Assembly: GCA_019787685.1 (NCBI GenBank)
Contig: JAHNUO010000009.1
Span: 620,001-684,000 of the forward strand
DNA: 64,000 bases
Source: Chiua virens
Lineage: Eukaryota; Basidiomycota; Agaricomycetes; Boletales; Boletaceae
Direction: 5' to 3'
How positions within the stretch are numbered: position 1 is the first letter of the stretch; the number at the start of each line of letters is the position of its first letter. Below the pieces are notes generated by a model. It searched no databases. It saw only the letters and a list, made by a program, of their open reading frames with translations, and was not told where the DNA came from. This document shows positions 1 through 10,800 of this stretch, piece after piece. Made by a program: the position numbers and the translations under genes.

Positions 1-171
1 AAACAAATGTCCGTGTCATTGATTGCATGGTCACATCTTTTCAGTGACAGATCATTGTCACTGATACTCAATGTCACCAGATGATGTCTAGTTACCAGAA
101 GTGGACTTTGTCGAAATGTTACCTTAAGTACAAAAATACTGTTTATATACAACTATAAGACTGCATATCAT

Positions 172-271
172 GTGTGGACTGTTAGTCTAATGGTCATGGT
201 GGAATGCTACTCTGGATAATGGCACATCCATAGAGCCTTAAGTTCAATCCCCTGTGGTGGAGTTTTTTTTT
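172..271 (+). ncRNA. tRNA-like Pol III element (possible SINE head)
   Basis: A box-like TAGTCTAATGG lies at 183-193, a B box-like GTTCAATCCCC at 242-252, and a run of nine T at 263-271 could terminate Pol III. The spacing suits a tRNA or a tRNA-derived SINE head. I could not fold a proper T-arm or acceptor stem, so it is more likely a tRNA pseudogene or SINE remnant than a working tRNA. Confidence 0.3.
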
Positions 272-522
272 GGTTAATTTTTATGATGCATATAGTACAG
301 GATGTTCGACATAGTATTGGGCCTGTGCCCACACTCAGTCTCCTATTGTACTTACAAGCTACTACATGTGGACAGATTTGAGTGCTGATCTTAAATGACT
401 TTGGGACTTCTATTGATTAGCCAAAAGTGGGAATCAGTGACGGGGCAGTGACAATGGTTAAAAGTGCCTGTCAGTCATTATCAGAGCATGGGACTACTAG
501 TTTTTGGTGACAGAGACACTCT

Positions 523-1150
523 TTGAGAGTGATTTTACTTCTCTCAGTGACGGCATTCCTGAGTATACTACATACCAACATGTCCATTCCCTCCACGACT
601 GGTCCTGATTCGGATTCTTATCAACTGTACAACTTGAACTCTGACGGCTCAAATACCTCGGAGATTCCCCCGTCGCCGTGTTCAATGCCAGTGATTGGCA
701 ACGATATGTATATCAAGATCGGAAAGCGAAACGACACGAAGGCGCACGGGATCGATGAATCTGACATTCTTGACGTGTTCATTCTCCTGGTCCTAACCCT
801 GTCTTTGTCTTTTCTCTACGCGCGCCTTATGGGGACACCCATACCGTACCTCCTAGTTGTCCTCTATCACGTATAACCAATGTCGCTGGTGTCTTGAAGC
901 GGCTCGATGAAGCGAATATGGACGTCTTTTGGTTCGATATCGAGTATCCCGGCGGAAACAGTACTTTATGTGGGACGAGAAGGCGTTCCCTGATTCGGTC
1001 GAGATGATTGCAGACGTCGATGGGAAGAAACGAAAGGTACGTTTCAGTGATCGGGGTGTTGATGAGTCTCAATTAGACACACAGACAGTCATTATCATCG
1101 AACCCCATCTCAAAGGCGAGTCGGTGCTGATACGAATTTGTGACAGCTAG
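523..1150 (+). pseudogene. GH31 glucosidase II alpha-type fragment (relic)
   Basis: Conceptual translation resembles the middle of glucosidase II alpha subunits. It reads a segment with PSTTGPDSDSYQLYNL, then a part with DESDILDVFILL and LYARLMGTP. After a frameshift near 850-900 it reads RLDEANMDVFWFDIEY, and after another near 955 YFMWDEKAFPDSVEMI. A still recognisable 48-nt intron (1037-1084, GTACGT...ACAG) precedes a VIIIEPHLK segment, where the family has a DPHIK-like motif. The N-terminus, the WNDMNEP nucleophile region and the C-terminus are missing, and the frame is broken at least twice. The original product would be an ER N-glycan trimming enzyme; this copy cannot encode one. Assignment rests on remembered family motifs, not on an alignment. 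Confidence 0.6.
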
Positions 1151-1803
1151 CCCACAATACGTGCTGTTTTCCGAGGACGAACAAGGCTTCGGAATCGATG
1201 ATCAAACTTGTCTCGGTGACAGAGCGAGCCGTGACCGTACGTGACCCCTGCGTGCTAACCACTCAGATGCACAAGTTACTATGACTATTCCTCATACACG
1301 GTCTATCGTTCATCCACATTCAAAGCCACTGGCTAGACCGTCACTGTCCCAGCGGTCCTATTGATCCCGCAGACCGTACGGACCTCTCGTCGACACACGG
1401 TCATCGCACTCCGATGACGGAACCAGGACGCGAGTCAGTCGGCGGTGATCGAGACTAGTGTGTTGATGGATCTACAGCCGTTGGACGGGTTCCATGATAG
1501 TGGCTGGAGTGCGGAGCGGACGGCTGCCGTTGGTGTTACTGAGAGGGGGTGCAGTGGTATCTGATACTCATTGAGTGTGGATATGTCAAGGTGTCGCGGG
1601 TCAAGTTGGTGGTGGATGTACGGTTTCAACGTTGGAGGAACTTCATCTGCATGACAGACACGAACGGACGGTGTTGGTGTCGCCAAAGTCTTAGCAGTAT
1701 AGCATGTCGGAACGTTGAAGTGGCTGAATGGTGTTGTGGGTTGTTGACACGGTCTCTCAAAATCTTTCTCATAGTCGACATCGAGTGAGCAGCACTAAGC
1801 ACA
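1151..1803. other. Intergenic, 5' flank of the GTPase gene
   Basis: No gene is recognised here. Open stretches on both strands are short and show no family motif. The segment is the presumed promoter of the gene starting at 1804, but no clear TATA or initiator was identified. Confidence 0.5.
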
Positions 1804-4800
1804 ATGAAAAGGTTTATAGCTCGCCTTCGTTTCCCGTACTTTCGCTCCAAGGCTCCTACGAGACCTTCCGCAGAATCTCTCGCAGAGCCACCCACAGAAC
1901 CTCTTGCAGAACCGTCCACAGAATCTCTCGCAGCGCCACCCGCAGAACCTCTCACAGAGCCACCCGCAGAACCTTTCGCAGGACTTTCCGCCGAATCTCC
2001 CGAAGAATCATCCGCGGAACCTATTATACAGATGGACGGTATTAGAGAGAAATTCGGGCGCTTCAGAATCCTTATCATTGGCCGGGCCAATGCCGGGAAG
2101 ACTACGATACTCAAGCAAATCTGCAACTCTACGGACGAGCCAGTGTTATATGATGGAGATGGGAATGAGGTATGCTTAAAATGAGATGCCTGTGGTGATG
2201 TGGGTGCACTGATAGTGTGCGATCAGGTTGGTCTAGCACAGATCCAGGAATCCCGGGACGTGAGTTACATAAATGGTTACCGTGAAGTCCTTATCGGTAA
2301 CATTTTTCTAACGCGTCTCAAGCGCGGAATGCATGATATCAAGAACGAATTGGTCTTTCGAAGCAACCCAAATTTTATCTTTCACGACTCGCAGGGCTTC
2401 GAAGCTGGCAGCATAGGAGAATTTGAACAGATGAAGGAGTTTGTGTCCGGGCGTGCGAAGACAGCACACCTCAAGAAGCAAATCCATGCTATCTGGTGAT
2501 GAGAGATAGCAGCATTTATGTGACACTGACACTGACATGTGACTGAATAGGTACTGTATTCCAATGGACCAGTACCACCGTGCTGTCTTGGCTGCTGAGG
2601 AAATGTTTTTCAATGAATGTAACACAGGGAGTGGTAAGTTCTCCTTGTGCATGTATGATGTCTTTTTTCTCATACTATTTGCAGTGCCTGTGGTACTTGT
2701 ATTCACAAAATGTGATGCACTTCTGTTACAAGGCATGGCAGCTTTGACACCTGAGGAACAAAAGCTTCCCCAAGGGAGAAGGATTGTAATTGGACAGCAG
2801 AATGCTGAGAGAATGTTGAAAGAGAATCCTACATGGGAGAGGGTGCAAAAGATGATGTATCCACCAAATGCATATGTGGAGTTGAGAGGTGTGTATGTAT
2901 ACATGTCTCTCATGGTCAAACTGATTTTAAATGTACAAAGAACTGCACAAGTCAAATGAGGGGTGTAAACTTCTCTTGAAAAGGACTGTGGAGGCCTTAC
3001 ATGAAGGAGCATTGCAGATGCTACTTGTGACTACACAACACACAAACATATTGCTTTGCATTGAGTATGCACTTACCAGGTAATATATATGGAATTTATG
3101 AACTATGGGTTATATCTATTAATTTTTTATAGGGTCTTGATACCTTTCATTGAGGATACACATGAGAACAAGGAACCTTTGACAGACACTGCCCAGCAGA
3201 TAGTGGTGAAAGGAATTGGATCATGGTTTCCACATACTAAGGTGTGTGAATTTCTACAGTGCAAATGAGATCTATAGTGAAAGAAATGCTTGTCCTGTTC
3301 ATGAAAGGTAAGACACTCTTGTGATTGTAAATGGGTTCCCAACCTGAGGATGGTGATCCATGCTCCTCTATTCTTGCCCCTATCCTGCCATTCATAGCTT
3401 GTAAGTGCTCTGATTGTGAATGAACTTCCAGAAGGATACTGATCCATGTCTGTCTGTTCTTGCACCTGTCCTGCCATTCACAATTCATAGTATGTAAGTG
3501 CTCTGATTGTCAATGGGTTTCCAGAATCAGATGCTGATGCATGCTGCTCTGTCCTTGCCCTTGTACTGCCATTCGTAGGAAGTAAGTGTTCTGATTGTGA
3601 ATGGGCTTCCAGAAGAATGCTGATCCATACTGCTCTGTCCTTGCCCCTGTCCTGCCATTTATAGCTTGTAAGTGCTCTGATTGTGAACAGGCTTCCAGAA
3701 GGATACTGATCTATGCCCCTCTGTCCTTGCCTGTGTCCTGCTATTGATAGCGAGTGAGTGCTCTGATTGTAAATGGGCTTTGGACCAGAAGGATGCTGAT
3801 TCATGCCCCTGTGTCCATGTCCCTGTCCTGCCATTCATAGCTAGTAAGTGCTCTGATTGTAAATAAGCTTCCAGAAAAATGCTAATCCATCCATCTTTAT
3901 CCTTGCCTCTGTCCTGCCATTCATAGCAAGTAAGTGCTCTGATTGTAAATGGGCTTTGGACTAGAAGGATGCTGATCCATGCCCCTCTGTCCTTGCCCCT
4001 GTCCTGCCATTCATAGCTAGTAAGTGCTCTGATTGTGAACAGGTTTCCAGAAGCATGCTGATCCATGCCCCTCTGTCCTTGTCCCTGTTATGTCATTCAT
4101 AGGAAGTAAGTGCTCTGATTGAGAATAGGCTTCCAGAATTGAATACTGATCCATGTCCCTCTGTCCTTGTATCTGTGCTGCCATTCATAGCAAGTATGTG
4201 CTGTGATTGTGAATGGACTTCCAGAAGAATGCTAATCCATACCCTTCTGTCCTTGCCCCTGTCCTGCCATTCATAGCGAGTAAGTGCTCTAATTGTGAAT
4301 GGGTTTCCAGAAGAATACTGATCCATACCCCTCTGTCCTTGCCACTGTCCTGCCATTCATAGCGAGTGAGTGCTCTGATTGTGAATGGGCTTCTAGAAGG
4401 ATGCTAATCCATGCCCCTCTGTCCTTGTCCCTGTCCTGCCATTCATAGTTAGTAAGTGCTCTGATTGTGAATGGGCTTCTAGAATGGTGTTGATCCATGC
4501 CCCTCTGTCCTTGTACTTGTTTTGCTATTCATAGCTTGTAAGTGCTCTGATTGTGAATGGGCTTCCAGAAGGATGCTGATTGATGCCCTGTTGTCTTTGC
4601 CCCTATCCTGCCATTCATAGCAAGTAAGTGGTCTAATTGTGAATGGGCTTTGGACAAGAAGGATGTTAATCTATGCCTCTTTGTCCTTGCACCTCTTCTG
4701 CCATTCATAGGAAGTAAGTGCTCTGATTGTAAATGGACTTCCAGAAGCATGCTGATCTATCCTCTCTGTCCTTGCCCTGTCCTGCCATTCATAGCAAGTA

Positions 4801-7800
4801 AGGCCCTGATTGACTTCCAGAGTTGCATGCTGATCCATGTTCCTCTGTACTTGCCCCTATCCTGCCATTCATAGGAAGTAAGTGTTCTGATTGTGAATGG
4901 ACCTCTAGATGGATACTGATTGATGCCCCTCTGTGCTTGCCCCTGTCCTGCCATTCATAGCAAGTAAGTGGTCTCATTGCAAATAGGTTTCCAGAATTGA
5001 ATGCTGATCCATGCCCCTCTGTGCTTGCCCCTGTCCTGCTATTCATAGCGAGTAAGTACTCTGGTTGTGAATAGGATTCCAGAAGGATGCTGATTCATAC
5101 CCCTCTGTCCTCATACCTGTTCTGCCATTCATAGCGAGTAAGTGCTCTAATTGTGAATGGACTTCTAGAAGGATGCTCATCCATGCCCCTCTGTCCTTGC
5201 CCCTGTCCTGCCACTCATAGCAAGTAAGTGCTCTGATTGTAAATGGACTTTGAACCAGAAGAATGCTAATCCATGTCTCTTTGTTCTTGCCCCTGTTCTG
5301 CTATTCATAGCTTGTAAGTGCTCTGTTTGTGAATGGGCTTCCAAAAGGATACTAATCTATGCATGTCTGCCTTTGCCCTTGTTCTGCCATTCATAGCAAG
5401 TAAGTGCTCTGATTGTGAATGGGATTTCAAAAAAATGTTGATTCATACCCCTCTGTTCTTATTCCTGTCCTGCCAATCATAGCAAGTAAGTGCTCTGATT
5501 GTAAATTGCCTTTGGACTAGAAGGATGCTGATCCATACTCCTCTGTCCATGTCCATGTCCTGCCATTTATAGCAAGTGAGTGCTCTGATTGTGAATAGGC
5601 TTTTGACCAGAAGGATACTGATGCATGCCCCTCTGTCCTGCCAATTATAGCAAGTATGTGTTCTGATTGTAGATTGCCTTTGGATTGGAAGGATTCTAAT
5701 CCATGCCCCTCTGTCCTTGCCTCTGTCCTGCCATTCACAGCAAGTAAGTGCTTTGATTATCAATGGGCATCCAAAAAGATGCTAATCTATGTCTTTCTGT
5801 CCTTGCCCTGTCCTGCCATTTATAGCTTGTAAGTGCTCTGATTGTAAATGAACTTTGGACCAGAAGGATGCTAATTCATGCCCCTCTGTGCTTGCCTCTG
5901 TGCTGCCATTCATAGCGAGTAAGTGCTCTGATTGTGAATGGGGTTCCAAAAGAATGTTGATCTATGCCCCTTTGTCCTTGCACCTGTGCTACCATTTATA
6001 GCAAGTAAGTGCTCTGATTGTGAATGGGCTTTAGACCAGAAGGATGCTAATCCATACCTATTTGTCCTTGCCCCTATCCTGCCATTCACAGGAAGTAAGT
6101 GTTTTGATTGTGAATTGGCTTCCAGAATTGGATACTGATCCATGCCCCTCTGTCCATGTCCCTGTCCTGACATCCATAGCTTGTAAGTGCTCTGATTGTG
6201 AATGGGATTCCAGAAGGATATTGATCTATGCCTCTTTGTTTTGCCCCTGTGCCCATTTAAAGCAAGTAAGTGTTCTAAATGTAAATTGAACCAGAAGAAT
6301 GCTGATCCATGCTTCTCTGTCCTTGCCTCTATCCTGCTATTTATAGTATGTAAGGGCTCTGATTGTAAATGGGCTTTTAGAAGGATGCTGGTTCATGTCC
6401 CTCTGCCCTTTCCCCTGTTCTGCCATTTATAGCTTGTAAGTGCTCTAATTATAAATGGGCTTCTAGGAGGATGCTGATCCATGCCTATCTGTGCTTACCC
6501 CTATCCTGCCATTCATAGCAAGTAAGTGTTCTGATTGTAAATAGGCTTTGGATCAGAAGGATACTGATCCATGCCTGTCTGCCCTTGCCCCTGTTCTGCC
6601 ATTTATAGCAAGTAAGTGCTCTGATGGTGAATGGGCTTCCAGAATTGGATGCTGATCCACACCCCTCTGTGCCTGCCCCTGTTATACCAATCATAGCAAG
6701 TAAGTGCTCTGAGTATGAATGGGCTTTGGACTAGAAGGATGTTGATCTATACCCATCTGTCCTCACTCTTGTCCTGCCATTCTTAGGAAGTAAGTGTTCT
6801 AATTGTGAATAGGCTTCTAGAAGGATGCTCATCCATGCCCCTTTGTCCTTGTTCCTGTGATGCCATTCATAGGAAGTAAGTGATCTGATTGTCAATAGGC
6901 TTCCAGAGGGATGCTAATCCATGCCCCTGTGTCCTTCCCCCTGTTATGCCATTTATAGCGAGTAAGTGTTCTGATTGTGAATGGGCTTCCAGAATTGGAT
7001 GCTAATCCATACCCCTCTGTGCTTGCCCCTGTCCTGCCATTCATAGCAAGTAAGTGCTCAGATTATGAATGGGCTTTGGACCAGAAGAATGCTCATTCAT
7101 ATCCCTCTGTCCTTGTTCCTGTCTTGTCATTCATAGCGAGTAAGTGCTCTGGTTGTGAATGGACTTCTAGAAAGGTGCTGATCCATGCCCCCTCTGTCCA
7201 TGCCCCTGTTCTGTTGTTTATAGCTTGTAAGTGTTCTGAGTATGAATGGGCTTCTAGAAGGATGCTGATCCATGCCCCTCTGTCTTGCATCTCTTCTGCC
7301 ATTTATAGGGAGTAAGTGCTCTGATTGTGAATGGGCTTCCAAAAAATGCTAAGCCATGCCTGTCTGTCCTTGCCCCTGTCCTGTCATTCATAGCAAGTAA
7401 GTGCTGTGATTGTGAATAAGCTTCCAGAAGAATGCTGAGCCATGCTCCTCTGTCCTTGCCCCTGTCCTGCCATCTATAGCTAGTAAGTTCTTTGATTGTA
7501 AAAAGGCTTCCAGAAGGATGCTGATCCATGCCTATCTACCCTTGCCCCTGTCCTGCCATTCATAGCTTGTAAGTGCTCTGATTGTGAATGAGCTTCCAGA
7601 AGGATGCTGATCCATGGCTCTGTGTCCTTGCCCTTGTCTTGCCATTCATAGCAAGTAAGTGCTCTGATTGTGAATGGGCTTTGGACCAGAAGAATGCTGA
7701 TTCATGCTGCTCTGTCCTTGCTCCTGTCTTGCCATTCATAGTATGTAAGTACTCTAATTGTGAATAGGCTTTCAGAAGCATGCTGATCCATGCCCCTCTG

Positions 7801-10800
7801 TCCTTGCCCCTGTCTTGCTATTTATAGCTTGTAAGTGTTCTAATTTGGAATTGGCTTTCCAAAGGATACTGATCTATCCCTATCTGTTCTTGCCCTGTCC
7901 GACCATTCATAGGAAGTAAGTGCTCTGATTGTAAATGGGCTTTGGATCAGAAGGATGCTGATCCATGCCTGGCTGCCCTTGCCCCTGTTCTGCCATTCAT
8001 AGGAAGTAAGTGTTCCAATTGTGAATATGCTTCCAGAAGGATGGTGATCTATCCCCCTCTGTTCTTGGCCCTTCCTGCCACCCATAGGAAGTAAGTGCTC
8101 TGATTGTGAATAGGCTTCTAGAAGAATGCAGATTCATGCCTGTCTGTCCTATCATTCATAGGAAGCAAGTGCTCTGATTTTGAATGAACTCCAGAAAGAT
8201 ACTAATACATGCCTCTCTGTCCTTGTCTTTGTGCTGCCATCCATAGCTTGTAAGTGCTCTGATTATGAACAGGTTTCCAGAAGGATGCTGATCTATCCTA
8301 TTTTACTCTTGCCCCTGTTCTGCCATTTATAGCGAGTAAGTGCCCTGATTGTGAATAGGCTTCCAGAAAGATGCTGATCCATGTCCCTCTGCCCTTCTCT
8401 CTATCCTGCCATTCATAGCGAGTAAGTGCTCTAATTGTAAATGGGCTTCCAGAATGCAATACTGATCCATGCATATCTGCCCTTGCCCCTGTCCTGCCAT
8501 TCATAGCAAGTAAGTGCTCTGATTGTAAATGGGCTGCCAAAGGGATGCTGATCCATGCCTGTCTGCCTTTGCCCTGTCTTGCCATTCTTAGCAAGTAAGT
8601 ACTCTGAAGAATGCTCATCCATGCTCATCTGTTCTTGACCTTGACCTGCCATTTATAGGAAGTAAGTTTTCTGATTGTGAATGGGCTTCCAGAAGGATAC
8701 TGATTCATACCCCTACATCCTTGCCCCTGTTTTGCCATTCATAGCGAGTAAGTGCTCTGATTGTGAATAGGCTTCTAGAAGGATGCTCATCTATGCCCCT
8801 TTGTCCATGCCCCTATCCTGCCATTTATAGCAAGTAAGTGCTCTAATTGTGAATGGGCCTCTAGATGAATGTTGATTGATGCCCCTCTGTGCTTACCCCT
8901 GTCCTGCTATTCATAGCAAGTAAGTGTTCTGATTATAAATGGGCTTCCAGAGGATGCTGATTCATGCATGTCTACTCTTGCCCCTGTTCTGCTATTCATA
9001 GTATGTAGGTGCTCTGATTGTGAATAGGCTTCCAGAAGGGTGCTCATCCATGCCCCTCTGTCCTTGCCCCTGTCCTGCCATTCATAGCAAGTAAGTGCTC
9101 TCATTGTGGATTGTAAATGAGCTTCCAGAAGAATACTGATGCATGCCCCTTTGTCTTTACCCTTGCCCTGCCTTTCATAGGAAGTAAGTGCTCTGATTAT
9201 AAATGGGCTTCTAGAGGGATGCTAATCCATGCCTGTCTGTCCTTACCCCTGTCCTTCTGCCATTCATAGCAAGTAAGTGCTCTGATTGTGAATGGGCTTT
9301 CAGAAGAATGCTAATTCATGCCCCTCTGTCCATGTGGCTGTTCTGTTATTTGTAGGGAGTAAGTGCACTGATTGTGAACAGGCTTCTAGAAGGATGCTAA
9401 TGCATGCCTATCTATCCATTCCTTCCATTCCATTCATAGAAAGCAAGTACTCTAATTGTAAATGGGCTTACAAAAGAATGCTAATCCATACCTCTGTGGT
9501 CCTGCACCTGACCTGCCATTCATAGTATGTAAGTGCTCTGCTTGTGAATAGGCTTTCTAATCTATTCCCTTCTGTTCTTTGCTCTGTTCTGCCATTCATA
9601 GCGAGTAAGTGCTCTGATTGTGAATGGGCTTACAGAAGGATGCTAATCCATACCTCTGTGTTCCTGCACCTGTCTTGCCATTTATAGAAAGTAAGTGCTC
9701 TGATTGTGAATGGGCTCCAGCCAGATGCTGATCCATGCCCCTCTGTGCTTGCCCCTGTCCTGCCATTCATAGGATGTAAGTGCTGTAATTGTAAATGGGG
9801 TTCCAGAAGGATGCTGATCCATGTCTCTCTGTGCTTGCCCCTGTTTTGCCATTCATAGCTTGTATGTGCTCTGATTGTGAATGGGCTTCTAGAAGAATGC
9901 TGATCCTTACCCCTCTATCCTTACCTGTGTCCTGCCATTCATAGCAAGTAAGTGCTCTGATTGTGAATAGGTTTCCAGAAGGATAGTGATCCATGCCCCC
10001 CTGTCCTTATCCCTGTTCTGCCATTTATAGCTTGTAAGTGCTCTGATTATAAATGGGCTTCCAGAAGGATGCTGATCCATACCCTTCTGTCCTTGCACCT
10101 GATCTGCCATTCATAGCAAGTAAGTGCTCTGATTGTAAATGTGCTTCCACAAGGATGCTGATTTATACTACTACTCACCACAATTTTCTTTATGATGCCT
10201 ATAATAGCTTGTATGTATTCTACTATATTTAACCCTATTGATTATTTTAACATTCTATAGGATGTGAGCTTTTACATTCATTTTAACTTCAAATATGTTG
10301 ACTTTTATTTATTTCAATTTACAGCAGGTATGAATGAATAACTTTTGATTTTTGCTTCATTTGACTTATTCTTTATAGGAGGTTTGTACTGCATTGGAAT
10401 TTTGTAGTACAGATAATAACATCAAGTTCATAGATATTGCAGGCTTCTAGTGTATGTTGATCCATTTTATCCTTCTAATTTTCTTCTTTTTCAATTAATT
10501 CACAATATTCTCAGCCCTCTATTCCTGTTGAAGGTGCACTAGCAAGAAAATGTACATTCATTGTGAGTACAATGATTTCATAACACCAGTCTGCCTAATA
10601 TTTTATTCCATAATTTAGTCTCCTTTGAAAGATAGTACTGGATGGCATACAGCACTTCATTTAGGCATTGGTCAGTTTTCTAAATGTGCAATTCAGTAAC
10701 CATCTCTATTAACATTTGTAGGCATTGCAATTATCCTGGAACATTCTTTCTTTTTACACCAGCAAGGTGTTCAAGACCCAATCATGGTAGCAACCCAGGT

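Noticed and set aside
3260..3307. Exon reading QMRSIVKEMLVLFMK before the array
   Set aside because: No donor of matching phase gives an intron of plausible length, and its exit phase would put stops into the triplet series.
3127..10110. Many minus-strand open frames of 60-135 codons reading SEH..AMNGRTGARTEGHGS-like repeats
   Set aside because: They are the complement of the 86-bp unit. The unit length is not a multiple of three, so frames change at each copy and stop after three or four units. They have no start or splice logic of their own.
3308..10207. Array as a plain minisatellite inside one 7-kb intron
   Set aside because: Not excluded without RNA, but disfavoured: exact 3-nt spacing in every unit despite indels elsewhere, no lost AG or GT, no stop triplet, correct phase on both sides, and continuation into unrelated introns.
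3308..10207. CRISPR array
   Set aside because: The repeats are about 83 bp with 3-nt interspaces in a eukaryotic gene, with no cas genes and none of the repeat/spacer proportions of CRISPR.
10379..10450. Longer exon starting GAG GTT TGT ACT GCA (EVCTALEF)
   Set aside because: It reaches TAG at 10448 and would leave the wrong phase for the next exon. Treating GAG as a 3-nt exon followed by the GTTTGT...CATAG intron (10382-10433) keeps the frame.
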